In this document: positions 1-7,923 of the stretch, piece by piece
How the letters are laid out: each line of letters begins with the position of its first letter
Numbering within the stretch: position 1 is the first letter of the stretch
Source: Myxococcales bacterium
GTDB taxonomy: Bacteria > Myxococcota_A > Polyangia > Polyangiales > Polyangiaceae
Length of the DNA: 64,000 nt
Reading direction: 5' to 3'
Assembly: GCA_025359105.1 (NCBI GenBank)
Contig: JANYHK010000119.1
Location: forward strand, 1 to 64,000
Notes under the pieces: model-generated
What the model saw: the letters and a program-made list of their open reading frames with translations, nothing else
The model's database searches: none
What the model was told of the DNA's origin: nothing
Position numbers and translations under genes: made by a program

Positions 1-1
1 C

Positions 2-112
2 GGGCCGGAGAAGCTGGCCGTGGCGGAGGCGGAGAACCGCTACATGCGCAAGATCCACGTCGTGCCGCGGAAGGACTACCACCTCGAGCAGTTCGACCTG
101 ACGGGCAAGTAG
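2..112 (+). CDS. C-terminal end of an unidentified protein (5' cut by window)
   Basis: An open frame enters from the left edge and stops with TAG at 110-112. The last 36 residues are visible and end in DLTGK. The tail is charged, with no membrane segment or motif I recognise. It reads in the same direction as the PilZ gene about 100 bases on, but nothing visible proves co-transcription. No function can be assigned from this fragment. Confidence 0.5.
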   Translation, partial: GPEKLAVAEAENRYMRKIHVVPRKDYHLEQFDLTGK

Positions 113-210
113 ACGGCGGCGACGAGCAGCGGGCGCGGAGAGCGGGCGCGCGAGCAGTCGGCAACGCGACGCGCGTGCGCCTCCGCACCTGACGCGAACG
201 AGAGGACAGC

Positions 211-558
211 GTGACCGTGATGGATGACGAGGCGGAAAAGCGCGCGGACGAGCGGGACCTTCGCAGCGCGCGGGTGACGATCAACAAGGAGTTCGAGTCC
301 TTCGACGCGTTCATCCAGGAGTACGTCACGAACATCTCGCGCACCGGCGTGTTCATCAAGGCGGCCAAGCCGCTGGCGATCGGCACCAAGGTGAACCTGC
401 TCTTCACCGTCATCATGGACGGCGTCGAGACGATCGAGGGCGTGGGCGAGGTCGTGCGGGTCGAGAAGGATCCGCCCGGCATGGGCGTCGTCTTCCGCGA
501 GCTCTCGACCTACTCGAAGGACTTGATCGACAAGCTGCTCACGGGTGGCCACCGCTGA
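211..558 (+). CDS. PilZ domain protein (115 aa)
   Basis: Small cytoplasmic protein made almost entirely of one PilZ beta-barrel. PilZ proteins usually bind cyclic di-GMP and relay it to motility or surface functions. The GTG start at 211 is preceded by AGAGGA at 201-206. The second PilZ motif is present as NISRTGVFI (pattern N-x-S-x-x-G). The N-terminal arginine motif is imperfect: the arginines in RDLRSAR are not spaced as the usual RxxxR, so cyclic di-GMP binding is plausible but not assured. The size and sequence style fit the single-domain PilZ family common in Myxococcota. It is transcribed towards the S74-type lipoprotein gene, with 35 bases between the two stop codons. Confidence 0.85.
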   Translation: MTVMDDEAEKRADERDLRSARVTINKEFESFDAFIQEYVTNISRTGVFIKAAKPLAIGTKVNLLFTVIMDGVETIEGVGEVVRVEKDPPGMGVVFRELSTYSKDLIDKLLTGGHR

Positions 559-567
559 AATCGCGGA

Positions 568-579
568 GCATGATCATGC
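568..579. repeat. 12-base perfect palindrome between convergent genes
   Basis: GCATGATCATGC lies in the 35-base gap between the stop of the PilZ gene and the stop of the oppositely oriented lipoprotein gene. There is no loop and no T-run, so it is not a classical terminator. It may be a cruciform or protein-binding site, or chance. Confidence 0.3.
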
Positions 580-593
580 GCGAGCGGTGAAGG

Positions 594-1628
594 TTACTTG
601 GGTCCGGACGGTTTCTTCGCGTTGCTGTCGAGCGCGCGCGTGCACTGGCGCTTGAGTGCGTCGACCTCGCGGCGCAGCTCGGCGATCTCGCGGCTCTGCT
701 GCTGCAGGGTCGCGACGGCCATGCTCGTGTAGGCGTAGAGATCGACGTGGCCCCGATCGGCCATGACCGCCGGGCTCTCCGGATCGTCCTCGATGATGAA
801 GCCGAGGTGCTTGGACGGATCGCCGGAGGTGTACTGGTACGTCGCGATGCGGGTCGACAGGGTGCGGTCGGCGAGCTGCTCCCTCTCGGCGTCGCTCAGG
901 TAGTGGATGTCCTGCTTCTTCGTGCGCGTCGAGACCGGGCAGCCCTGGGCGCTCTCGTGCCAGGAGCCGCTCTCACAGCGCATCGCCGGCGTCGAGCAGT
1001 CGCCGTACGCGCAGTACTGCTGCTCCTGCGTGCAAGCGGCGCCGGCGTGTGGGCGGACGGACGGACAGCCCTGCGCGGGCGCCGTGCACACCCAGGTGAG
1101 CGGCGTGCCGGCGTCGCAGACGCGCCCTGCGGGGCCCTGGGGTCCGCAGTAGATCTCGCATGAGCAGGTTCCCTCAGGGTACGCGCACGTAGCCTGCGTC
1201 GCGCACGTTGCGCCCTTCGGCACCGCGGCGTAGGACGCCGGGCAGCTGGCGCCGGGGGGAGGCGTCGGGCACCTCCCGGTCTGGGGTGGCGTGACGATCC
1301 ACTTGGCCGGTCCCTGCGTCGGCGACACGCACGTCGCCAGGGTGTTGCACGTGGGGCTCACGTCCGTCCCGTACTCGCACTGCAGCAAGACCGTCGTGCA
1401 GGAGGTGTCGTTCGCGGGGAGAGACGTCGGGCACCCCGGTACGAGCCCGCCGCTGGAGCCGCTGGAGCCGCTGCTGCCGCTGCTGCTACCGGAGCTCGAC
1501 CCGCTGCTGCTCGCGCCGCTGCTGCCGGAGCCGCCGTCGCCGCCCACGTCCGCGGTCTTCCCAGTGCACGCGAGCGCGGCGACGATCGTCCCGCACGCGA
1601 TCCCGACACCGATCATCGTCCTGCTCAT
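594..1628 (-). CDS. lipoprotein with C-terminal S74-type intramolecular chaperone domain
   Basis: 344 aa from the ATG at 1628, preceded by GAGGAGA; the longer upstream frame has no such site. A lipobox ends at Cys21 (LALAC region), followed by a Gly/Ser linker (about 27-65). A Cys-rich middle (about 68-232) has repeated patterns of C, P and W. Residues 233-344 resemble the S74 peptidase/tail-spike chaperone domain: STRTKK places Ser233 and Lys238 five apart, as in the Ser/Lys dyad of endosialidase chaperones; a GFIIED element follows, then a C-terminal coiled coil. In that family the domain trimerises a fibre and then cuts itself off. Here it would act on a surface lipoprotein. The domain assignment is by motif only. 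The gene follows the small 93-aa gene by 50 bases. Confidence 0.7.
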   Translation of the reverse strand: MSRTMIGVGIACGTIVAALACTGKTADVGGDGGSGSSGASSSGSSSGSSSGSSGSSGSSGGLVPGCPTSLPANDTSCTTVLLQCEYGTDVSPTCNTLATCVSPTQGPAKWIVTPPQTGRCPTPPPGASCPASYAAVPKGATCATQATCAYPEGTCSCEIYCGPQGPAGRVCDAGTPLTWVCTAPAQGCPSVRPHAGAACTQEQQYCAYGDCSTPAMRCESGSWHESAQGCPVSTRTKKQDIHYLSDAEREQLADRTLSTRIATYQYTSGDPSKHLGFIIEDDPESPAVMADRGHVDLYAYTSMAVATLQQQSREIAELRREVDALKRQCTRALDSNAKKPSGPK

Positions 1629-1678
1629 GGTGACGTTCTCCTCGCGGCTAGCGAGCCCGCGCGCGTAGCTTGCCCCGT

Positions 1679-1960
1679 TCAATCGCCGCGCGCACGCACC
1701 GCGCCGAGCAGCACCTCGCGGATGCACCGCTGGTAGAGCTCCCCGAGCTTCGAGTCGCCTTCGATCGCCTCGCGGTATTCGGCCAAAGGCACCTGCTCCT
1801 CCACGCACGCCCGCCGGACGAGCTCGTCCATGGCGCCCTCGTCGCCGGAGCGGTAGCGGCGCGTCCACTCGACGTCCGTTCCGTGCGCGGCAACCAATTT
1901 TTGTCGGAACGCAGCGACCACGCGCTCCATCCGAAGCCTCGTATCGGCCGAGAGAGCCAT
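1679..1960 (-). CDS. small conserved-type hypothetical protein (93 aa)
   Basis: The start at 1960 is chosen because GGAGG sits 9 bases upstream; a longer frame to 2008 lacks a comparable site. The protein is charged, apparently all-helical and cytoplasmic, with no signal peptide, no membrane helix and two Cys residues (in RRACVEE and YQRCIRE). I do not recognise a family. It lies 50 bases upstream of the S74-type lipoprotein gene on the same strand, so the two may share a transcript. It is divergent from the superoxide dismutase gene, with about 110 bases between their starts. Confidence 0.6.
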   Translation of the reverse strand: MALSADTRLRMERVVAAFRQKLVAAHGTDVEWTRRYRSGDEGAMDELVRRACVEEQVPLAEYREAIEGDSKLGELYQRCIREVLLGAVRARGD

Positions 1961-2071
1961 CCCCAAGTGCCTCCAGGGGAGAGAATACCCGAAGGTGTCC
2001 CTTTTCAAAACGCGGCCGCCGCGCCTATCCTCCGGACCCCAAAATCAAACCCACACCCCAGCAGGTGATTC

Positions 2072-2680
2072 ATGCCGATCGAACCGAAGTCGTTCCCGCT
2101 CGAGGGCAAGGTCGAGGGCTTTCTCTCGGAGAGAGCGCTGACCGAGCACCGTGACGTCCTCTACAAGGGCTATGTCACCCAGTACAACACCATCCAGGCC
2201 GCGCTCGAGAAGGCCGACGTGTCGAAGGCGAACCCGCACTACTCCGAGTGGGGCGAGCTGAAGCGCCGCGAGACGTGGGCGCACAACGGCGTGCTCCTCC
2301 ACGAGCTCTACTTCGAGAACATCGGCGGCGCCGGCACCAAGCCCGGCAAGATCACCGAGAAGCTCATCAACGCGCACTTCGGCAACCTCGACGCCTTCAA
2401 GGCGCAGCTCCTCGGCGGCGGCAAGGTCGCGCCGATCGGCTGGGCCGTGTGGGCGTGGTCGCACCTCGACCAGAAGAGCCACGTCTACGTCGTCGAGCAG
2501 CACCAGAACCACACCCCGTGGCTCGCCATCCCGCTGATGATCCTCGACGAGTTCGAGCACGCGTACTTCCTCGACTACGCGACCAAGCGTCCGGACTACC
2601 TGAACAAGTTCTGGGACAACATCAACTGGGACGCGGTCGAGAAGCGCGCGGAGCAGTGGCTCCCGGCGAGTGCCAAATAG
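2072..2680 (+). CDS. sodB: superoxide dismutase, Fe/Mn family
   Basis: Converts superoxide to oxygen and hydrogen peroxide in the cytoplasm. 202 aa, normal length for the family. The four metal ligands are recognisable: His26 in LTEHRDV, His77 in LLHELYFENIG, and Asp159 and His163 in LDEFEHAYFLDY. The usual Trp in the D-x-W-E-H-A-Y motif is Phe here. The helical hairpin and the C-terminal alpha/beta domain are both present. Start supported by AGGTGA about 5 bases upstream. A Rho-independent terminator follows at 2711-2754, so this is probably a single-gene transcript. Whether it uses Fe or Mn cannot be told from the sequence alone. Confidence 0.95.
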   Translation: MPIEPKSFPLEGKVEGFLSERALTEHRDVLYKGYVTQYNTIQAALEKADVSKANPHYSEWGELKRRETWAHNGVLLHELYFENIGGAGTKPGKITEKLINAHFGNLDAFKAQLLGGGKVAPIGWAVWAWSHLDQKSHVYVVEQHQNHTPWLAIPLMILDEFEHAYFLDYATKRPDYLNKFWDNINWDAVEKRAEQWLPASAK

Positions 2681-2710
2681 GCGTTTTCGTTTCCGTGTAG
2701 TCTGCATGAC

Positions 2711-2754
2711 GAAGGCCTCTCTCCGCTGCGGTGGAGACGGGCCTTCAGCTTTTT
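2711..2754 (+). terminator. Rho-independent terminator after sodB
   Basis: Outer stem GAAGGCC (2711-2717) pairs with GGCCTTC (2740-2746), inner stem TCTCC pairs with GGAGA, and a run of five T follows at 2750-2754. It lies 30 bases after the superoxide dismutase stop. Confidence 0.8.
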
Positions 2755-2779
2755 CGGCGAGCGATGGTATGCCCTTGCC

Positions 2780-5071
2780 ATGAGAATTTACCTCCTGGCC
2801 GGAGCCCTCTTCCTCACAGCCTGCGGAGCCGCCGAGCCCCAGGTCGCGACGCCGCTCCCCAAGGGGGATGCCCCGCCGACTCCGCCCGTCGCCGCGAGCG
2901 CCGCCACGCCGGCCGATCCAGCGCTCCCGTTCCGGGGCGCCTACTCGAACCCCGGTGGGATGTGGATGCCGCAGCAGATGACGCTGCCCACGCACGCCGA
3001 CGCGTTCGCCAAGATGGGGGTGAAGCTCGATCCGAAGGTCCTCGCCGATCCGCTTTCGGCACCGCTCGCGGCGATCGTGTTCCTCGGCGGGTGCACCGCC
3101 TCGTTCGTCTCGGCTGAGGGGCTGGTCGTGACCAACCACCACTGCGTGCAGGGGGCGCTTCAGCAGAACTCGACGCCGGACTCCAACCTGGTGGAGAACG
3201 GCTTTCTCGCCAAGACCTTCGCCGAAGAGAAGCCCGCGGGTCCCTCGCAGCGCATCCTGCTGGCGCAGGCGTTCCGCGACGTCACGCGCGAGGTGCGCGA
3301 CGGGCTCGAGAAGATCACCGACGCCGTCCTACGCAAGGAAGAAGCCGAGAAGCGCACCAAGGCGCTCATCGCCGCATGCGAGAAGGACCGGCCCGAGGTG
3401 CGCTGCCAGGTCACGAGCTTCTTCGACGGCGGGCTCTACCAGCTCATCGAGATGCTCGACATCAAGGACGTGCGCCTCGTCTACGTCCCCGCGCGGTCGG
3501 TGGGCGACTACGGAGGCGAGATCGACAACTGGGCGTGGCCGCGCCACACCGGCGATTGGTCGTTTTTCCGCGCGTACGTCGGCAAGGACGGCAAGCCGGC
3601 GCCGTATGCGGCCGACAACGTTCCGTACAAGCCCAAGCACCACCTTCAGGTGACGACGGCCGGTCTCAAGCCGAGCGATTTTCTCATGGTCGCCGGGTAC
3701 CCCGGCCAGACCGGGCGCACCGAGCCGGCGGCCGAGGTCCACCACGACGTCGAGCGGTCGCTCCCTTACACCATCGCCTACCTGAAGGAGCGCTACGCGA
3801 TCGCCGAGGCGCACGTGAAAGACCAGGGTGAGACCGGGATCAAGGCGACGGTCCTCAAGCAAGGTGTGCAGAACGGCCTCGAGAACTACGAAGGCACCCT
3901 GGCGGGCCTGACGAAGGGCGACCTCCTCAAGCGCAAGGACGCGCTCGACGCCAAGGTGAAGGCGTGGGCGGCGCAGCCGGGCAACGAGGCGCACAAGAAG
4001 AACATCGCGCGCCTCGACGCGATCCTCGCCGATCGCGCCAAGACCTACCGGGTCGACATCGACCGGGACAAAGCCTTCCTCGCGCCGCGGCTGCTCGCGA
4101 CCGCGTTCTCGCTCGTTCGCTGGGCCGAGGAGCGGGAGAAGAAGGACGAAGCGCGCAAGCTCGGCTACCAGGAGCGCGATCTGTCGCGCGCCGTCGCGAA
4201 CCAGAAGCAGCTCGTGAAGTCCTACGACCGCACGCTCGATCGCGCCACGCTCCGCCTCGTCCTCGGTCGCGCTGCGAAGCTCGACGAGCGCGAGCGCCCG
4301 TGGCTCGCGACGCTCGTGGGCGCCAAGGCCGGGCAGAAGATCGACGACGCGCTCCTCGACGCGACGGTGGACGCGTGGTTCAAGGCGCAGCTCCTCGAGG
4401 ACGAGGCCCTGCGCCTCGAGCTCCTGGAGAAGGGAACGCTGAAGACGCTGCGCGCGTCCAAGGATCCGTTCGTCCAGGCGGCGCTCCGCGTGTGGGGCGT
4501 CTACAAGGCCGAGGAGAAGAAGGTCGATGCGCGCGCCGGCGATCTGCTCCTCGTGCGTCCGTCGTACACCGAGGGGATGAAGCAGGTGCTGGGCGGGGCG
4601 CTCGCGCCCGACGCAAACGCCACCCTTCGCATCACGTATGGCACGGTGAGGTCGCTCAAGCCCGAGTCGGCCGCGCCCGCCGATCTTCCGTTCACGACGG
4701 CGTCGCAGATCCTCGCGAAGGACACCGGCAAGGAGCCGTTCAACGCGCCGGCGAAGCTCCTGGCGGCGATCCGCAAGAGGTCGTTCGGCGCTTACGCCGA
4801 TCCGTTGCTCGGCGGCGATCTGCCGATCGATTTCCTGGGCGATCTCGACATCACCGGCGGCAACTCCGGCTCGCCCACCTTGAACGCGAAGGGGGAGCTG
4901 GTGGGGCTCGCCTTCGACGGAAACATCGAGGGAGTCGCCTCCGACGTCGTCTTCAACGGCGCGACGACGCGCACCATCCACGTCGACGCCCGGTACATGG
5001 TGTGGACGATGGACACGCTCGACGGCGCGAAGCACCTGCTCAAGGAAATGGGGCTCACCCCTTCCCCCTAA
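2780..5071 (+). CDS. S46 family dipeptidyl-peptidase, lipoprotein (DPP7-like)
   Basis: Exported serine peptidase that removes dipeptides from peptide N-termini in the periplasm or at the cell surface. 763 aa; lipobox LTAC with Cys15, then a Pro/Ala-rich linker to about residue 50. The chymotrypsin-like triad is visible: His121 in TNHHCV, Asp259 in RHTGDW, and Ser696 in GGNSGSP. Between the two halves lies the long helical lid typical of S46 (about 290-610). The residue 18 positions after the catalytic Ser is Gly (714, LAFDG); in this family Gly marks DPP7 (hydrophobic P1) and Arg marks DPP11 (acidic P1), so hydrophobic preference is inferred. Such enzymes suit a proteolytic, protein-feeding lifestyle. 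It stands alone between sodB and a membrane-protein gene. Confidence 0.9.
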   Translation: MRIYLLAGALFLTACGAAEPQVATPLPKGDAPPTPPVAASAATPADPALPFRGAYSNPGGMWMPQQMTLPTHADAFAKMGVKLDPKVLADPLSAPLAAIVFLGGCTASFVSAEGLVVTNHHCVQGALQQNSTPDSNLVENGFLAKTFAEEKPAGPSQRILLAQAFRDVTREVRDGLEKITDAVLRKEEAEKRTKALIAACEKDRPEVRCQVTSFFDGGLYQLIEMLDIKDVRLVYVPARSVGDYGGEIDNWAWPRHTGDWSFFRAYVGKDGKPAPYAADNVPYKPKHHLQVTTAGLKPSDFLMVAGYPGQTGRTEPAAEVHHDVERSLPYTIAYLKERYAIAEAHVKDQGETGIKATVLKQGVQNGLENYEGTLAGLTKGDLLKRKDALDAKVKAWAAQPGNEAHKKNIARLDAILADRAKTYRVDIDRDKAFLAPRLLATAFSLVRWAEEREKKDEARKLGYQERDLSRAVANQKQLVKSYDRTLDRATLRLVLGRAAKLDERERPWLATLVGAKAGQKIDDALLDATVDAWFKAQLLEDEALRLELLEKGTLKTLRASKDPFVQAALRVWGVYKAEEKKVDARAGDLLLVRPSYTEGMKQVLGGALAPDANATLRITYGTVRSLKPESAAPADLPFTTASQILAKDTGKEPFNAPAKLLAAIRKRSFGAYADPLLGGDLPIDFLGDLDITGGNSGSPTLNAKGELVGLAFDGNIEGVASDVVFNGATTRTIHVDARYMVWTMDTLDGAKHLLKEMGLTPSP

Positions 5072-5140
5072 CCCGTCTGCCGGCTCGAGCGAGCTGTCCC
5101 ACAAGGTAGGATAAAACACACAGGGAGACTAAAGGAGACC

Positions 5141-5716
5141 TTGCGGCGCGCGCGTTCTGGGGAACACTGCGCGCGCTCCCCGAAAGGTCCGCCCGTGTCT
5201 TGTACCGCCCAGGATTCCCATCCGCTCTTGCCGCAACCCCCGATCACCGTGCCCGCCCTGGTGCCCGCCGAGGTGCCTGACGCCGATGCCGCGCTGTCGC
5301 CGGCATCGTCCCAGGCGCGGGCGCGGGCGCGGCCGCGCCTCGAGCTGGTCATGAGCTCCCCGGATTGGAGCGCGAGCGCGGCGGCCCCGGCGACCCACGG
5401 GATCTTCGACGACGAAGACGACGAGTACGGCGCCGCCCCGACCCAGATCTACGTCCCGATCGTCGTCGAGGCACCGAAAGACCTCGAGTCGCAGCGCAAG
5501 TTCGACGAGTTCTGGCTCACGAAACCTGCGCTCGCCGAGCCGCCGGCCGTGTTTCTGCCCGTCTTCCCGAAGGTGCCGTTGCTTCAACGGACGGGCGTAC
5601 GCGTCATGTTGCTCGTCGCGGCCGCGATTGCGATCGTGGCGCTGTTCATGGCGGGCTTCGCCTTCGTGGCCTCGTCGATGCGCGCCGCCGAGGCGGCCGC
5701 GTCCGCCTCCGACTGA
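5141..5716 (+). CDS. C-terminally anchored single-pass membrane protein, function unknown
   Basis: 191 aa from a TTG start at 5141 with a strong AAGGAGA just upstream (5132-5138); a GTG at 5194 is a weaker alternative. Residues 1-130 are Pro/Ala-rich and acidic, with an acidic patch FDDEDDEYG, and look disordered. One hydrophobic helix sits at about 155-180 (MLLVAAAIAIVALFMAG), leaving only a short Ala-rich tail. The large N-terminal part would face the cytoplasm. It has no recognisable domain. It ends 5 bases before the end of the convergent phosphoribosyltransferase-like gene. Confidence 0.65.
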   Translation: MRRARSGEHCARSPKGPPVSCTAQDSHPLLPQPPITVPALVPAEVPDADAALSPASSQARARARPRLELVMSSPDWSASAAAPATHGIFDDEDDEYGAAPTQIYVPIVVEAPKDLESQRKFDEFWLTKPALAEPPAVFLPVFPKVPLLQRTGVRVMLLVAAAIAIVALFMAGFAFVASSMRAAEAAASASD

Positions 5717-5721
5717 CGAGG

Positions 5722-7161
5722 TCAGGGAAGCGCGTCGTCGACGAGCTTGTCCTTGAGCGCGGCGAGGCCGGCCGTCGCTCCGACCGGGAAGACCGCGGGC
5801 CGGGTGAGGCGGGCGTGCGGCGCGCGGAGGGACGCGACGGCTGCCTGCGCGCGCGCGCGGCTCTCCGACGGGCGCTCGGCGGCGGCCACGCGCTTGCCGC
5901 TGCGCATCACGTTCCCGTGCAGAGGCGCGCTCGACGCGGCGGCGATCTTGGTCGTGAAGCCGGTGCCGCGGTGGAGGAAGCGCGCGTCCTTCGCGGGCTG
6001 GATGCGCTCGCTCGCGGCGTGGAGCACGTCGCACAGCGGGTGGCCCTCGGCGTCGAAGTAGCGCAGGACCTTCTTGCGACCGGGGTTGCCCGACGCCAGG
6101 ACCGACTCGCCGAGGCGCATGCGCGGCGACCAGCGCCCGTCGTCTTCCATCGCGACGAGATCGTAGCGAGCGATGCGGGCCGTGCCGTTGGGCAAGAGCG
6201 AGTCGACGGAGAACGCGGCGAAGCGAGGCTCCTCGCGGCGCAGCTCGGCGATGCGCCACTCGTCGAGGCCGCCCGAGGCGACGAGCAGCGGCTCCTTGAG
6301 GCCGTGTGCTCGGAAGATGCGGAGTGCGGCGCGCGCGATCTCCACGTGATCGCCTGCGGCGATCTCCAGGGCGTAGCCGAGGTCCTCCCACTTGTCGTTG
6401 CCGTGGAGCTTCTTGATCGCGCGCGCGGCCTGATCCAGGGCTTTTCTCGGGTCGTGGGCGTCGATGCGGAGCGTGGCGTGCGCGGGGGCGGCGCGGAGCC
6501 AGGCCTCGAACGAAGCGACGTCGGAGCTGGCCGCCGTGAGCGCGCGGGTCGGCTGCGGGGCGCGGAGCGGGACGTCGTAGCGGCGACCGGCGAGGGCGCA
6601 GGTGGTCGCGCCGGCGCCACCGATGTACGCGGCGCGCGCGAGGAGCGTGCCCCCCGCGAGGCCGTACGCGCTCGACGCACCCGCCTCGATGACCTCGCGC
6701 CCGCCGGCCGCCAGCGCGCAGCGCGCCATCTGCGTCGCGGCGAGCGTCGCCTGCGTGAGCGCGCGTGTGACGAGGCCGCCCACGAGCTGCGCTTGCCAGA
6801 ACGGCCCCTCCACCGCCAGCACCGGCTCGCCCGAGAAGACGACGCTCCCCTCGGGCGCCGCGTCGACGTCGCAGTCGAAGCGCGCGTCGTGAAGGAGCTG
6901 GCGCGTGGGCTCGTCGATCGCGCCGAGAGACGCGAGCCACTCGATCTCCTCGGGCTTGGGCCGGAAGCGCTCGAGGGCGTCGAGCAGCGGCTCGAGCCCC
7001 GCCAGCACCAGGAACCCGAGGTTCGGTGAAGGCGCCTCGAGCGAGCACTCGAACGTCGCCCGCGCCTCGGCGTGTCCCTGGTGGATGGCCGCCGCCACAG
7101 TCACGAACGCGTCGAGGTCGAGAGAGAGCACGCTCGGGGGGACAGGCGGCGGAGCAGACAT
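5722..7161 (-). CDS. nicotinate phosphoribosyltransferase homologue lacking the active-site motifs
   Basis: 479 aa with the full fold of bacterial NAPRTase (NAD salvage from nicotinate): an AGLEPLLDALERF helix, an EGSVVFSGEPVLAVEGP strand pair, AAGGREVIE, AAYIGG and a late VASGGLDEW element all align in order. The catalytic signatures do not. The GT-x-AHS motif that carries the phosphorylated His reads APQPTRA (201-207), the FGLRRAQG phosphate loop reads AGASSAYG (160-167), the DTYDT motif reads IDAHDPRK, and the RLDSGDL segment is also altered. The reading frame is clean, so this looks like a pseudoenzyme or a re-purposed enzyme, not a decayed gene. It lies 23 bases after the NrtR gene, which argues for a role in NAD control. 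Homology to the family I hold as firm; catalysis I doubt. Confidence 0.8.
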   Translation of the reverse strand: MSAPPPVPPSVLSLDLDAFVTVAAAIHQGHAEARATFECSLEAPSPNLGFLVLAGLEPLLDALERFRPKPEEIEWLASLGAIDEPTRQLLHDARFDCDVDAAPEGSVVFSGEPVLAVEGPFWQAQLVGGLVTRALTQATLAATQMARCALAAGGREVIEAGASSAYGLAGGTLLARAAYIGGAGATTCALAGRRYDVPLRAPQPTRALTAASSDVASFEAWLRAAPAHATLRIDAHDPRKALDQAARAIKKLHGNDKWEDLGYALEIAAGDHVEIARAALRIFRAHGLKEPLLVASGGLDEWRIAELRREEPRFAAFSVDSLLPNGTARIARYDLVAMEDDGRWSPRMRLGESVLASGNPGRKKVLRYFDAEGHPLCDVLHAASERIQPAKDARFLHRGTGFTTKIAAASSAPLHGNVMRSGKRVAAAERPSESRARAQAAVASLRAPHARLTRPAVFPVGATAGLAALKDKLVDDALP

Positions 7162-7184
7162 GGGCGGCGAGGATAGCAGAGGCG

Positions 7185-7892
7185 TCAGTTCGCGCGTGCG
7201 CGCGCGCGGCGCTTCGGAACCGTCCAGCGATAGAGCTGCGCCGGTCGGTGCTTTCCCGTGCGCTGCGCGGCGACCGGCTCCACGATGCCCCTCCCCAGGA
7301 AGCGCGCCCGGAAGTTGCGCTTGTCGATGGCGTGCCCGAGCACCGCCTCGTACACGCGCTGAAGCTCGGTCAGCGTGAAGTGCTGCGGCACGAGCTGGAA
7401 CGACGACTCGCGCGACGGATCGCGCAGGCGCTCCTGAAGCCGGTGGCGCGCGAGGGTCAGAATTCGCGCGTGGTCGAAGGCCAGCCGGTGCGCGCCGGCG
7501 CGCGGCGCGGCGTCCAGGGGCAGCGTTCGCAGCGGGTGCCAGGCCGCCTCGGCGGCGTCGTCACCGGCGTGCACGATGGCCGCTTCGGCGTGGATGAACG
7601 TGAAAAAGACGATGCTCACCGTGTGGCCGCGCGGGTCGCGACCGGGGTCGCCGAACGCCGCGAGCTGCTCGAACGCGACACCGGTGAGCCCCGTCTCCTC
7701 GGCCAGCTCGCGCGCCGCGGCCTTCTCCAGCGCCTCGTTCTTCTCGACGAACCCGCCCGGCAGCGCCCAGTGTCCCTTGAACGGCTGCCCCTTCCGCTTG
7801 ATGAGGAGCACCGCGAGATCGTCGCCGTGCATCGTGAAGATGCACGCGTCCACCGTGACGGAGGGCCGGGGGTATTCGTAAGTATGGGGCAC
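7185..7892 (-). CDS. nrtR: NrtR-type Nudix transcriptional regulator of NAD metabolism
   Basis: 235 aa. Residues 10-140 form a Nudix domain and about 150-225 a winged helix-turn-helix with the family signature FTLTELQRVYEAVLG...DKRNFRARFL. NrtR proteins repress NAD-synthesis and salvage genes and sense ADP-ribose through the Nudix domain. The Nudix box here is complete (Gly47, Glu53, then RELAEETGL at 61-69), so hydrolase activity may persist, unlike many NrtR proteins that have lost it. It is the second gene of a three-gene minus-strand unit: 31 bases after the ArsA-like gene and 23 bases before the phosphoribosyltransferase homologue. Autoregulation through an operator near 8850-8895 is inferred, not seen. 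Confidence 0.85.
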   Translation of the reverse strand: MPHTYEYPRPSVTVDACIFTMHGDDLAVLLIKRKGQPFKGHWALPGGFVEKNEALEKAAARELAEETGLTGVAFEQLAAFGDPGRDPRGHTVSIVFFTFIHAEAAIVHAGDDAAEAAWHPLRTLPLDAAPRAGAHRLAFDHARILTLARHRLQERLRDPSRESSFQLVPQHFTLTELQRVYEAVLGHAIDKRNFRARFLGRGIVEPVAAQRTGKHRPAQLYRWTVPKRRARARAN

Positions 7893-7923
7893 GGCGCGAG
7901 AATCGTGTGGAAATTACACGAAG

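Noticed and set aside
568-579. Relation of the 12-base palindrome to the 50-base hairpin at 12.1 kb
   Set aside because: They share only GAGCATGAT; arms and context differ, so a common origin cannot be claimed.
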